A stretch of 64,000 nucleotides of DNA from positions 88,096,300 to 88,160,299 of the forward strand of contig CM041777.1 of the NCBI GenBank assembly GCA_023374045.1. The letters are read 5' to 3'. Shown piece by piece: positions 10,675 to 22,960 of the stretch. How positions within the stretch are numbered: position 1 is the first letter of the stretch; every line of letters starts with the position of its first letter. The translations under genes and the position numbers were made by a program. Origin of the DNA: Limonium bicolor (lineage: Eukaryota; Streptophyta; Magnoliopsida; Caryophyllales; Plumbaginaceae). Under the pieces are notes generated by a model. That model ran no database searches, was not told the origin of the DNA, and was given only the letters and a program-made list of their open reading frames with translations.

Positions 10675-11330
10675 GGGTGGGAACTCAGAGATCAGGTTGA
10701 CTGTGTTGAACCAGGCTCAAGCGAAGAGCAATGGGATGGTCATCACAGGTATAAACTACTAGCCTGATTTATTACCTTGGAAGTAATGCCTGAGAATCTT
10801 AGAATTTACTCTGCGGTTTCAAGCACGTTCTTAATTAATGAGGTGGAAGCCATTGTTCTGTTTGATTCTGGAGCCTCCCATTCATTCATATCCCAGGCAT
10901 TCCATGCTAAGATAGATGCCCCTACAGAGGATATCCATGACTGCTCAGTTTTATTGCCATCCAGAGAGTTAATCAAGTGCAGTAAGCAATGTAAGGACTT
11001 GAATATACGCATCAAGGGATCAGATTTCCTCTTGATGCCATTGTCTTCCCTGGTATGGGGTTCGACATAATTGTGGGCATGGACACACTACAGCGATACA
11101 GAGGTAGGCTTCACTGTGCAGAGCATCGTCTCCTCTTGAAGTCAGCTACAGGGATCACAGTATCATACCGAATGCAGCCCAAGCAGCCGACAGTGAAGGT
11201 TGTATCGGCATTATCCCTGATGAAGGAGGTGTCCAAGGGAGCGACCGCCTACTACTGTTATGCCCAGGATCTGAGGACAGATCCAAAGTTCAAGAGTGAC
11301 ATACTTGTTGTGTCGTAGTACCCCGACGTT
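10675..11330 (+). pseudogene. Element A aspartic protease and start of pol (broken)
   Basis: The region opens with a stretch resembling the usual pre-protease linker, then the retropepsin core VLFDSGASHSFIS at about 10854-10895 with the catalytic Asp in DSG. The flap-side strand GFDIIVGMDTLQRY follows at about 11056-11096, in a different frame from the core. This is the plant Ty3 protease that would release Gag and Pol products. A segment of about 65 bases at 10750-10815 contains stops between the linker and the core and may be another small intron or an insertion. Two or more frameshifts and a stop at 11316 break it. Confidence 0.8.
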
Positions 11331-12115
11331 TTTTCCGGAGGAGTTACCTGGACTACCACCATTGAGGGAGGTTGAGTTCAACATCGACCTCATACCTGGT
11401 ACAGGACCGATTGCCAAAGCACCCTACCGGATGGGCCCTGCGGAGATGGCGGAATAAGAAGAAACAACTGCAAGAGTTACTAAGATAAGGGTTTCATCCG
11501 ACCTAGTGTCTCACCTTGGGGTGCACCTGTGCTGTTCGTCAAGAAAAGGACTGAAGCATGAGATTATGTATTGACTACAGGAGTTTGATAATGTCACGAT
11601 CAAGAACAGTACCCACTGCCCAGGATCGATGACTTATTTGACCAGCTGAAGGGAGCGAGGGTGTTTTCAAGATCGATCTGCGTTCCGGATATCATCAGAT
11701 AGCAGTAGCTGAGCCAGATATAGAGAAGATAGCGTTCCGAACCAGATACGGCCACTACGAGTTCACAGTGATGCCGTTTGGACTGACTACGCACCAGCGA
11801 GATTCATGGATCTGATGCAGAGGGTCTTTCAAGCCAGCTAGACAAGTCAGTGGTCGTATTCATAGATGATATTCTGATCTTCTCCAAGAGTAGGGAGGAA
11901 CATGAGCAGCATTTGAGAACAGTCTTGAAGACTCTGAGAGAGAGGCAACTCTATGCCAAGTTCAGCAAGTGTGTATTCTGGCTGGACAAGGTATCATTTC
12001 TTGGTCATGTGATCTCAGCTGAGGGAGTTTCAGTGGACCCAGCTAAAATTGAGGCAGTGAAGAGCTGGCACAGACCTCGCTCAGTGACTGAGATTCGGAG
12101 CTTCCTTGGTTGGCT
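11331..12115 (+). pseudogene. pol: Element A reverse transcriptase (broken)
   Basis: Reverse transcriptase copies the element RNA. The pre-RT segment with [17 protein letters not shown] is at about 11352-11400. The core runs from [11 protein letters not shown] (about 11667) through [17 protein letters not shown] (about 11740-11787) to the active site [12 protein letters not shown] at 11853-11890, then [15 protein letters not shown] at about 11997-12040. The active-site Asp pair (IDD) is intact. At least five one-base losses shift the frame, for example near 11455, 11555, 11660, 11790 and 11835. Confidence 0.9.
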
Positions 12116-12615
12116 GGCTATTATAGACGCTTTGTGAAGGATTTCTCCAGGCTAGCCAAGCCCTTAACCTCTCTGATGAAGAAGGATAGCCCGTTTGTAT
12201 GGACAGAGGCATGTGAGGTCTCCTTTCAGGCACTGAAGGATGCTCTGACCACAACTCCTGTATTGGTGATCCCGAGGGAAATGAGGGATTCGAGGTTTAT
12301 TGTGATGCTTCAGGCAAGGGATCGGTGGAGTATTGATGCAAAATGACAGAGTCGTGGCTTACGCTTCTCGACAGCTGAAGAAGCACGAAGGAAATTATCC
12401 CACACATGACCTTGAGCTCCTCGCCATAGTTTTGCCTTGAAGATCTGGCGACACTACCTGTATGGAGCCACGGTCCGAATTATGACAGATCATAAGAGTT
12501 TGAAATACATCTGGACCCAGAAGGAGCTGAACTTGAGACAGCGACGGTGGATCGAGCTACTAGCTGATTAGGATATCGACCTCCAGTACACTGAGGGTAA
12601 AGGTAATGTCGTGGC
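12116..12615 (+). pseudogene. Element A RNase H domain (broken)
   Basis: The thumb-like connection [20 protein letters not shown] comes first (from about 12120), then the RNase H region with [19 protein letters not shown] at about 12360-12415, TDHKSLKYI at about 12486, and the ALSRR end at about 12620. This domain degrades the RNA strand of the RNA/DNA hybrid. Frameshifts near 12325 and 12430 and an in-frame TAG near 12570 interrupt it. Confidence 0.88.
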
Positions 12616-13427
12616 AGACGCTCTGAGCAGAAGAGCACACTCACTTCTTGCTCTCATAGAGACGACCACGATAGCTAAGGAGGTATATGCAGCTCAGGAC
12701 AGTGATGTGTATCTGCAGGGTATCAGGCAGAGATTAGTAGATGGGTTGACTGATGGTCTGAAGTATGACTACGAGCTAGACATCGAGGGACACCTTCGAG
12801 TCAGAGACAGACTCTGCGTTCCTCAGGATGCGACAGAACTTCAGACCAGGATTCTCTCTGAAGCTCATTCTTCTACATTGTCAGTACATCCTGGAGCCAC
12901 CAAGATGTACAAGGATTTAAAGAAGTTCTAGTGGAGCGGGATGAAGAGGGATGTAGCAGACTTCGTCTCGCGATGTCTCACCTGTCAGAAGGTGAAGTTC
13001 GAGCATCGGCGACCAGGAGGCCAGATTCAATCATTACCGGTACTGTGCTGGAAGTTTGACGATATTAGTATGGATTTTGTGGTCGGTCTCCCTCCAGCTA
13101 GAGGTGGATTGAACACAATTTGGGTGATAGTGGATAGGTTAACTAAGACAGCTAAGTTCATACCTATAAAGGACACATGGAAGGTGCCCAAACTAGCTGA
13201 GGTGTTCACCAGGAGCACATCCGGTACCATGGGGTACCGAAGACGATCGTCTCCGATCGTGATGCACGTTTCCTTAGTAGATTTTGGCGTCAGGTGCAGG
13301 AGGCATTTGGTACTCAGTTGCGACTTAGCACAGCCTTCCACCCTCAAACAGATGGGCAGACCGAGAGGACGATTCAGACACTGGAAGATATGTTGAGAGC
13401 GGCCGCCTTAGACTATCAGGGAGTTGG
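12611..13427 (+). pseudogene. Element A integrase, zinc-binding and catalytic parts (broken)
   Basis: Integrase inserts the cDNA into the host genome. The HHCC zinc-binding part includes HSSTLSVHPGATKMYKDLKK (about 12866-12925) and CLTCQKVKFEHRRPGG (about 12975-13020). The catalytic core begins at ISMDFVVGLPPARGGLNTIW (about 13062-13120) with the first catalytic Asp. Later core sequence is out of frame after about 13220. A TAG at 12929 and frameshifts near 13225 and 13415 break the gene. Confidence 0.88.
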
Positions 13428-14087
13428 GTGGAGCGCCTACACTTGGTAGAGTTCTCCTACAACAACTCCTATCACTCGTCTATCGGCATGGCCTCATTTC
13501 AAGCTCTGTATGGCAGACCGTGCCGGACACCTTTATCATGGAGTGACCCTGCTGAGACAGTTTTGATTGGTCCAGAGTATATTCAGAGACTACAGGATGA
13601 CATCAGAGTTATTCAGCAGCACATGAGGGCAGCGCAGTCTAGGCAGAAATCTTACGGGGATCAGCGTACCAGGGAGCTTGAATTTCAGATCAGTGATATG
13701 ATTTTCCTACGAGTGTCTCTGATGAGAGGTATCTTCAGATTTGGGATGAGAGGAAAGCTAAGCCCTAAGTATGTTGGTCCGTACAGGATTACGGAGCGCG
13801 TGGGCCCAGCAGCATATCGACTAGACCTACATGACGTGTTTCATGTATCTCAGCTGAAGAAGTATGTACCTGACCCTTCTCACGTGCTACAACCAGAGAG
13901 ATTAGAGATTGAACCTACACTGAGATATGAGGAGACTCCCATTCAGATCCTAGACACGAAGGTCCGGGAAACGAGAGGCAGATCAGTCAAGCTAGTGAAG
14001 GTTCTTTGGGAGCATCATGGGGTCAAAGAAGCAACTTGGGAGACCGAGGACTCTATGAGAGTGAAGTACCCACACCTATTCCCATGA
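13428..14087 (+). CDS. Element A integrase C-terminus plus chromodomain (longest open frame of pol)
   Basis: This 219-residue frame is continuous. It contains the GPY/F-like module (residues about 115-140, [19 protein letters not shown]), then the hinge [17 protein letters not shown]-terminal chromodomain-like segment (residues about 183-215, [19 protein letters not shown]) ends PHLFP. In chromoviruses this tail directs integration to heterochromatin marks. It is the 3' end of a polyprotein rather than a separate gene; the first Met is arbitrary because the frame upstream is shifted. The form of the chromodomain fits the Tekay/Del group. Confidence 0.85.
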   Translation: MERLHLVEFSYNNSYHSSIGMASFQALYGRPCRTPLSWSDPAETVLIGPEYIQRLQDDIRVIQQHMRAAQSRQKSYGDQRTRELEFQISDMIFLRVSLMRGIFRFGMRGKLSPKYVGPYRITERVGPAAYRLDLHDVFHVSQLKKYVPDPSHVLQPERLEIEPTLRYEETPIQILDTKVRETRGRSVKLVKVLWEHHGVKEATWETEDSMRVKYPHLFP

Positions 14088-14318
14088 TATTTCTTGTATT
14101 CTTGCCTTTACTGGGTTCTTGTTCATAGCGGTACGAGGGCGTACCTTGGCTCTTTTCGGGGGGGGGGGGGGGGGGGGGTTAGTGCATACTCTTCCTTTTA
14201 AGGGGGGGTATTGGATGAACATTCTGGTAATTCTTGACAGCAGCACACCTGATGTGGTGTGAGTAGCTACTAGTTGGCGTTAAACTTCGGGACGAAGTTT
14301 CTTTTAAGGGGGGTAGAC
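14088..14318 (+). promoter_or_regulatory. Post-pol region with hairpin, G-tract and polypurine tract
   Basis: After the pol stop there is a GGTACG...CGTACC stem-loop (14130-14145), a run of 21 G (14158-14178), a PPT-like TTTTAAGGGGGGG (about 14197-14208), and a perfect stem-loop AAACTTCG-GGA-CGAAGTTT (14282-14300). The polypurine tract AAGGGGGGTAGA lies directly before the LTR at 14319 and would prime plus-strand DNA. Confidence 0.8.
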
Positions 14319-17300
14319 TGAAATACCCCATAATTAATTTAAATTAATTTAGGGGATTTCTTTTGGTAAACCCTAAATGAAACTATTAAATATTAATTTA
14401 TTATATGGTATTACGAATTTAATAGTGAGATTTATAAGTCAATAAATCTTGGGAAAATTTCAAGACACTCCAATTATATTATAAAGATTTTAGAAATACT
14501 TTGAACATTGATTTAAGGCTTAAAAGTCAAAATAAAATCATAGAAACCTTAAAGCTTCAAAAGCCTTGCTAGGATTGACTTTTGAGAATGGTCAAATCAG
14601 GCCATGAAACTATACCAATAAAAAGGTTATGGAAAACCAAGAAGATCGATAAAAAAGAACGTTAAAAACGGATCATCCTAGCAAAAGTTATGATAAATTG
14701 AAGTTTAGAGCAAAAATTTTGAAGGATGCTGACGTGTCCAGGGCTAGGGACACGTGTCGCGCCCAGTCAGCACCGGGTCACTCAATCGGTTGAGTTTCCA
14801 GCGGTTTTGGCATGTCATGGGGCGATCTTTAGACACCTATATCTTTTTCCCTACTCCACCATTTGGTATGCCGTTTGTTTCATTCGATTCTCCTATCTTT
14901 CCTCTTTCCAACCATTACTCACACACCATCTAACTCCTTCTACAATGATCGGAAAGTTGATCCAAAGTTGCCTCCTCGCGAGTTCGTAACCCAGAATTCC
15001 GGTTTTTCCCGAGATCAGGTAAACTTTCGTCACGCCATAACTTCTTCATTTCTCATCCAATTTGGTGTTCTTTAGCTTGTTTTGAAGATCTCTAATCCCT
15101 CTATAACTTTTATGTTGATGACCAAGGCTGATTCGCACTGGTTTGGGAGATAAATCTGTCTAAAGTTGCCTACTCGATCACGGTGGTAATTCTGCCCAGT
15201 TCATCCCGAAACCAACTAGGTAAACACGGATCTTGTGGGATCTGTAACTTTCTCCCTAGTTCATCAAAATCAATGATTCTTCCACTAACATCTAGAGTTA
15301 CATGTCTAGTTTGGATTGTGATAGGTTCCATGAATCAAATCTCTCTTAGTTGTGGGGAGTTGATTCGAGAAGAGGCATACCTGAACCACACATAAAATAC
15401 CGATTTCCAGAATTCTCGATTTGGTTTCACCCCGTTAATGCAATTCCGGTAAGTTTCTGATCAAATTGCTCCATTGATGCCATTCGAAATTTCATCACCG
15501 ATCAAACCCACATGCCAATTTGGTCTATTATGCATTACAATGGGAGAATTTGTATGAATTGCAATCGAATTAAATTCTGTACCGAAATAAACCCTAACTC
15601 TCCAATCGATTTCGAAACTTGATGTATACTGCATTATAATTGGGGAATCGGTACCATTAGAACCGGAATTTGATTACGAATCGATATGAACAAGAATCAC
15701 TCGATTTCGTTCTGTAGATTGTGAGAAAAACGAGATTTAGTACTCGATCCCCTTATTACCTTCACTGATGAACTCGGAGTACAGGGGCCGTCCGATCTCG
15801 CTTTAAGAGATTGGACGGCCGAGATTAAAACATTCCAGAATAAGTTTATAAAGGTTTTTATAAATTCCAGTAAATAGTCTTAACTTGTTGGGTTAATTTA
15901 AATATCTTCCCGAATGTATTTTGACTTGAAATTTTAACCATAGATTCCTTATTTAATCTAGTTTATTTTGATGTAAATTAATATAGGTTTTGAGTTTTTA
16001 AACATAAGTTATGATTTTTGTAATTTACGAGTATTATGGAATTATTTAGGTAATTTAAAAAGATATTTTTATGAAATAAAAATTTTATAATATGTATAAA
16101 ATGTTATAGTTATTATATATTAAATTTGGGAATTTTTGGACAAGGGTAAATAGGTTTAAAAATTATGTTTATGGAATTTTCATAAGAATAACTTATAATA
16201 TATGGTTTTGAATGTAACAAAAATTAAAGTATGGTTTGTTAATAAGCTTTTTAGGTTGGGGAAAATAATTAAACCTAAATTAACATTTTACATCAGTATG
16301 TTATAAATATTTTGGGTATTATCTTTTAGGTGAAGTAAAATTTGTTTACAAATAAATATACTTATATGAGAAAAATAAAATAGGAACTTATGTTAAATCG
16401 AGATATTAAACTAAACTACATATTATTATTATTGAGGTTAATATGCTTAATTAAACGAGGGCAAACACTTTATTTTATAAACCATATATCAGTTGTGGAT
16501 ATGTCTAAAAGGTATTGAATATAATTAAATACAATAAGAATTTCTTAAAGAATGTTTTGGATAAATCCTAAGGAAAATATAAGTGTATATATAAATACAT
16601 TAGAAGTAAATAAAAGTAGTAACATACCTTGTGGGAAACGTATTAAGAGGGAAAATTGGGATAAACCTTATTCATACGTGACACTTAAAAATATATATAT
16701 ATATATCAAATGTTAATGTGACATCTAGGTGGACTATTAGGGGGAAATACATACCTTAACCTTGAATAGGTGATCAAGTAAGTTAGCCAAGCGTAACCAA
16801 AGGGTTTAATTAAACTAAACCTATAATCAGGAGTGGGTAAATGGAATAAGTTAAGTATGCATTAAAGTTTTAATTACGAGATCTAGCCAGACCCCTAGGA
16901 GGGAGTAACTGTAAAACAGAACTATAGACTAATAGGAATGGAGGATGTGTAGCATTATAGTACCTTAACTAATCAATGCTTGGAATACTCTAATTATAGG
17001 TGATTAGTGGAAGTAGTTCGCATTTTCAAGTTTGGTTACTGCTACTACATATACCAGGTACGATTTCTCGTACTCAGATGTTTTTGGTGACGAATTTTAT
17101 GGAATGTCTTGAGAAACGCTAAATGAGTTTGAATGAATCTTGAAAGGAAATTGTTTGTGTGACTAACTCAGCCTGTTGTGACCGACTGAGCCTTGAATGT
17201 ATAACTTTCATGATTATTGGTTCCTCCTTTCTGGTTGTCTCATTGGATATTAACTGCTGAGGGTTTACGCTTCTGCACTCTGTAGGACTGAGTGTTTGGT

Positions 17301-18158
17301 ATTGCACTCGTGTAGTTAATAGTCTAGTGGGAATATGGGAAAATGTCAATCTTGGTATATATTGGGTATGGATTCTTTCTATTAAGTGGTGCACACACTT
17401 TTCACCGATGACTGAGAATGGGTCGGTGGCAGCGGAGGTCTGCTATACCTCGTCCAAGTGGACAACTGACAGCGGAGGGTCTGTTTACCTCGTCTTGTGA
17501 CAACTGACTGGCGGTGGGGGCCATCTCTCCCAATTGATTTTATTCCACTCTTGAGTTATGGGTCTTGGATCTCTTCTTTCATTCCTAGTCCTTGTGACTA
17601 CTTGGGTCTTTCTACTCCTAATTGGAACTGAATCTAACACAAGCAATGGATGTTCACTAACTTATGGTGTGGTTTCTTTTTAATTGCCTAACTTTACCTT
17701 CCTGTTATTTATCTCTATCTTTGACTTGTTACCTTTGACTTGGTGATTTGGAGGTGCCTTCTTATTCTGTTTTTGTTTTAAGCATTTGACTTCAAGTTAT
17801 TGTTTATTCAAGCGTTCTGTTTTAAACCTTTGTTTTGGAGAGTTGTACCAGTTCCATTCCAGGGAACTGACTCACCCCTCCCGGGGTGGGCTGCTTGGTT
17901 TCATCTTGCAGGTACGAATTGTTATACAGGTGGCCACGAAGAGAGTGAGTGTATGGGATGGGAATTAGGAATTTTGGAAAGCTATTGTATTTTGTTATTA
18001 TTACTTTTATGTTATGTTTTCTCGAGTTCAGACCGTAGCATTTGTAATACCATAAGCTGTAATTGGTGAGGTTTGGTGCCGGGTGCTTGGAACCCGATGG
18101 TCTGTAATCGCCTTAGTATTTTATTTCCGCTGCATTTGTGATAAATAGGGGCGTTACA
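14319..18158 (+). repeat. Element A 3' LTR (3840 bp)
   Basis: It pairs with 4283-8051 and has the same ends (the final block reads GGGGCGTTACA here). It is longer because it keeps about 75 bases (about 15605-15680) missing from the 5' LTR. Most other differences are single-base indels, often in A, T or G runs. The next base begins B internal sequence. Confidence 0.92.
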
Positions 18159-21100
18159 TTGGGAAACAATGCCAGAGAGATGGAAGTCCTCTCTTACTCG
18201 GAATACCCGATCTGGCTGTTATTAAATACCTCTAAAGGTACGGAGAACCTATCATATGGTAGATCCCGAAAACTGGGAATCCCGGAGACGGTTTCCATCT
18301 GAACAATGTTAACCACATTTAATAGCGAAGAATGAAGAATCTTGTGTATAGAAGAATAGAATTTCCGGCAACCTGGGTCGACATGCTGAGCAGTCGAGAA
18401 TAACCAGCTTGCAACGCACCGACCGTGCAACAGGCAAGAAGTGGATTAATGAAACCCGAGACGAGTGTCTACGGGACCATAGTTGTTAAATGATACACCG
18501 ACGGTATACCAACTGACAAAGGAACTACAACGTAGTGCCCAAACGAGAGACAAGTCTCAGTAACCACGACAAATGTGTGGAACGGGCTACGAAGAAGATA
18601 CAGTACTAAGTAAAAAGGGGTCTCCAAGAATGGGAGACACCCTAGCTGATGATTATCATGTGAATACAGTGAGAAGTTGCCCAGAGGGTTAATTGTCAAG
18701 ACTGTAAGATCAAGTGAGGGCCAACAAGGCCACTGATGACAGTGCGGGTAAAAAATACCATAACCGGTATGTGTTGAACCGATAGCCAGTTAGCATGGCG
18801 CACTTGCCATGGCAAGTGCTGCTATAACAGGGTTGTTCGGGGAAGTTTAACAAATACGAAGAACTTAGTAAACTACCATGAAGTTAAGTGAGATCATCAT
18901 GACCATGGAAGGGCTTGATAGCCTAACCGTTGTAATTGGAAGTACACCAGTCAGCAAGAAGCTAGACTTGGTTAAGGCAAGAAGGCGTGTGAAACCATGA
19001 GATTTTTCTTTCAAGCTTAGATTTATTTCAAACTCTTTTCTTTCAAAACCAGATTTTCTTTCAAACCAATACTTCTTTCTAACCTTCTTCTAAACCAATC
19101 CAGTAAAACCAAGGGCAGTTGATAAAGATACAACAGTAGATAAACTTTCCCTCGATTAAGTTCGGGAAGCACGGAATCCATATTGTCACGGGACAGTATA
19201 AGGGAGTTGACAACAGAATACTTCACCTAGGCGTGTGACGAACACTACGAGTGTACCAGCTGTAATGTGGGACGACCGCACTCCGATAGGAGCTTGTGGG
19301 CCTGACAGACCTACTTATGGGTTAGTTGGGTAAGTAGCAATGTATCAGCATGGTACCCCACATATGTATACGAGTAGAGTCCGGAACACGGGAGGTAGTC
19401 GACTCCGTACTACGGTCAGCAGTGTAAGTCAATCAAGAGCAAAGGATTACCGAGAATGGTTGAAGTAATGGAACTTAGTTAATTTAACGAGACTAAAGGA
19501 GTTAGTGAATTTGTTTCAAGGAAATGTTTAAGAGTCAGGGAATATGAAGTGCACTAACTATTATGTAAAGACATCACATATGTCTTAAGAATCCCGAGGG
19601 GTAAACATGATAGCTGGAATGGTGACCCAGCCTGTGCCTGGCAAGCAGATGCCTAATGTAGACACATTAATGTGCAATGAACGGGATGAAACTCCCAGAA
19701 TGAGTACCTACACTACCAGGAAATGTTGATCTTCACAGAAGAGGATAATAAGCCAGTTAAGAACGCAAACGGCGTGGCTAACTGAATATACCAATAAGTG
19801 CGAACCAGATGTAATGGCATAACTTAGCAACACCCAGGAGCAATCCTTGAAGGGTGTTCACATCAACGATAGTTGAACGAAATAACGTGACAGAAACACA
19901 AGGGTTGAAACTAACACCCAGTTTAGACATAAGTTGTCAGGAGACGGACTGACGTCCTTGAAGGGGCATCCCATGAAAACAAGCGTGATGCAACGACCCT
20001 GTCATGGAGCCCAATATGATATCCAAACCATGTAATGTGGTACAGAGATGTAAATGTGTGTAAACAGCCTACAATGAGCGGAGCTCAAGGCAATAAGGCC
20101 TATAAGCCACAACAGGATATGTTATATAAACTTAATCAATTGTAGAAGTTTATGTTGTAGAAGTAGACAGAGCGGAGAATGAACCACTGCTTTAAGAGTG
20201 GGGATACCTCCTAATATTGTGAGACCGCAACAGTGGTAGTTAGGTGAACTAAGTTCAGGGAATATGTTAAGGGTGGACCAATATGGTTATTACCGGGAGG
20301 AGGATTTGAATGGGAATGATACAAAAAGTAGTGTTTATACCACTTGTGGAGACCGGAAGAGTAACAAGTCTAATAGCAACCACCATAGATGTGTGACGCT
20401 AAATGAGTAATGGACAGTGCTCAAGGAGCATTAAGACTCAAAAGACTAGAATATTCAACAATCAGCCAAATGAGTGGCGAACCATAATACGAGTGATGTA
20501 ACTATATGTGTGGAAGCTAAAATGACAGTGAATACCATATAAGTAGATGTTATATAGTGAGTAAGAGCACGGTATGCAGCAAGCGACCGTTGTATAAGTG
20601 TTGTTGAATAATACTATGGCAGATCAGACCAGTTATGAGTTAAACTCAGTGGAGATGCAAGGGAAGTGATGATAACAGACTGGGCAATAAGCCGGTAGCT
20701 AGTACTATGAGATAAAAATCTCAGTGAAACAGTGTAAATTCCTATTGCAATCGCATAAGAGATTTACTGCCAAGAGTTTACGCCTCTACACTCTGTATGA
20801 CTGATTGTTTTGGTATTGCATTTGCGCAGTGATGATCGAGTGGGATAGCTAGGACTTGGGAAATGTTAATGGTGGTGGAAGTAGAAAGAGACTTATAACG
20901 CTATAATGACCGATGCATGGGAAATGCAAGGACGTACCAATGAAAGAGTACATGTACAAAACCAAATGTGGAGGCATGATTAACAGTAAGTGACTACAGT
21001 AGCACTAAATACTAGATATCAGTATGGAATATACCTCAAGTGTGGAGAAATAACAGAAAGAGCACTACACATTAGGTGGTAGCTTAATCCCAACCGACAG

Positions 21101-21598
21101 TAAGTCGGAAGGAAACAAGTCAATCATTGTGAACACATAACGGTATACACAGTAAATTATTAGAGAAGTGGATGGAAAGCTTTGAAACTCACCGAATTTG
21201 CTCACGGTCAGAAATACCACGCATCAGTTGAGAAATCGTTATTACCAAGATAAAAGTGATAAATGGGGATGTACAATACAGTAAGAATAATGAATGGGGG
21301 CAAACTAAGGCCTACAGTTATTATAGTTTCGCAGCAGAAACTAGTGAGCCAACGATTCAAGTGTTGAATGTGCATAGTGAACAGGAGTGAATGGCTAATT
21401 ATTAACGCCTAGAAGCCACACAGGCCAGAACCGAAACCAGTTAAGAGTGAAAGCAAACTCCAATGAGAATTCTTGGTTTAGGAACTAAACCGCCAATATG
21501 GTTAAGATCCTCTAATTAGAATGCATTGTATAATAGACCGCATGGAAGATAAAGTACTTCACGACGGCAGAACGTTTTAAACCAATGATTTAGTGATT

Positions 21599-21633
21599 GA
21601 TTACGTGGGTGTAATCCCTTTTAAGGGGGGTAG
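21599..21633 (+). promoter_or_regulatory. Stem-loop with second polypurine-like tract in B
   Basis: GATTAC-GTGGGT-GTAATC is followed at once by CCTTTTAAGGGGGGTAG, the same core as the terminal polypurine tract but about 1.4 kb upstream. The minus-strand B copy keeps it at 40594-40628. Confidence 0.65.
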
Positions 21634-22619
21634 AGCGCAAAACCGCTTAGTGTTTTTTACCGTACAAGAGTACGTGAACTATGTTGTGCATAGCACAAAA
21701 TAATTTGTTTGGATGATTGGTGCGTGCGTTACATAAACATACGCATTCATTCATGGTTTAATTGTGGTAATTTGCACAGAAGATGCGAAATACCATTGTG
21801 ATTGTGATAAGTGTGTTTATTTGTTAACAGTTATGTGAGATAGTACAAGTGTAGGGAGTAAAGAAACTCCCGGGGAACAAAACCCCGACAGTGAATAAAT
21901 GTGAAACGGTGTGTTGTATTTTGATAAAATATATGTGTATGTATACAATATAGTGATTCATGAAAAGGGTATGAAACCGACATAGAACCTAGTGAGAATA
22001 AGATTCCCTAGGTAACAAGATTAAAGTGAATGGAGATAACTGGTAGACGGAGTTCTATCCTTTGGAGATGTAATGATTATGACTAGAAAGACTAAAAGAT
22101 AGAAAATTGGAAATGAGTGTATTACTTGATGCTTGAAAATGAAGTGGGAAGTGGAACTTGATTTGCATGCAATCAAGGGAAGCCGAACACAAATTGGGGT
22201 GGAAGGATAGTTCGACACTGATGCTGATCACATCAAGGTTGGATGATTCTTGAAGCTCCCTGTAAGTGGTCACAAATAACCACACTAAGAAAGAAGCAAA
22301 GAGCATAAGTTGGACTTGGAGTTGTATGTGTTTTCAAAAGGATTTTGAATTGGTATTTATAAAGCGTAGATAGATACCTTACATTATGGAAGTACTTTTA
22401 CTTAACCTTAACAAAGAATATTCTTGTAGTACTTGCCCGGTGACATGGGAAGCATATGTGTTAAAGATTAAGTGATTGTTTTGATCTCCCAAAGGAACGG
22501 GGACGGAAGGTGTCCATCGCGACCGGGTTCTGCGGGATCACAGTATATGTAAAAGATATTTTTGATTGTTATACATGCTATGACATGTTGTGTGGTATGT
22601 GAAATAAATACTATTTTGA

Positions 22620-22890
22620 CCTTGAGTCCTAATGTGGTTGAGTTCCGAAAGTCGTTATGTTACCTAGACCTATATGTCTAAATGTTGTTATGTTACCTAG
22701 ACCTATGTGTCTAAATGTTGTTGTGTTACCCAGACCTGAGAGTCTAAGGATTGTTATGTAAGTATAATGTTGATTAAGGTACCCGGACCACTAAGTCCGA
22801 GATTATCATGTAAGTATGTTATGTTATGTTATGTTATGTATGGATGTGAATATGTTACCCGGACCATTAAGTCCGGGGTGTGATGTAAAG
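22620..22890 (+). repeat. Array of short palindromes upstream of the B polypurine tract
   Basis: Units of about 50 bp contain GTTACC followed by a small palindrome such as AGACCTATGTGTCT or CCGGACCATTAAGTCCGG. About five units are present, and the palindrome arms change sequence while keeping pairing. The minus-strand B copy has the same array at 39360-39545. Confidence 0.75.
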
Positions 22891-22960
22891 TATGTTTTGT
22901 TATGGAAGTTTATTTCCAAGTGATCCCCGTGTTCTAATCCAAATAATGTGTGGGAAGTGT

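Larger units (their letters stand above)
4283..18158 (+). mobile_element. Element A: Ty3/gypsy chromovirus (Tekay/Del-like) with AlkB region
   Basis: This is a structurally complete LTR retrotransposon of 13.9 kb. The LTRs at 4283-8051 and 14319-18158 both begin TGAAATACCCCATAA and end GTTACA. The order is PBS, gag with zinc knuckles, AlkB-like region, protease, RT, RNase H, integrase, chromodomain, then a polypurine tract. The chromodomain after integrase, and the stem-loop plus TTTTAAGGGGGG before the 3' LTR, fit the Tekay/Del chromoviruses. The five bases before it (GGCGG) and after it (TTGGG) do not match, so there is no target duplication. All coding regions carry frameshifts or stops, so this copy appears non-autonomous as written. 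Confidence 0.92.
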
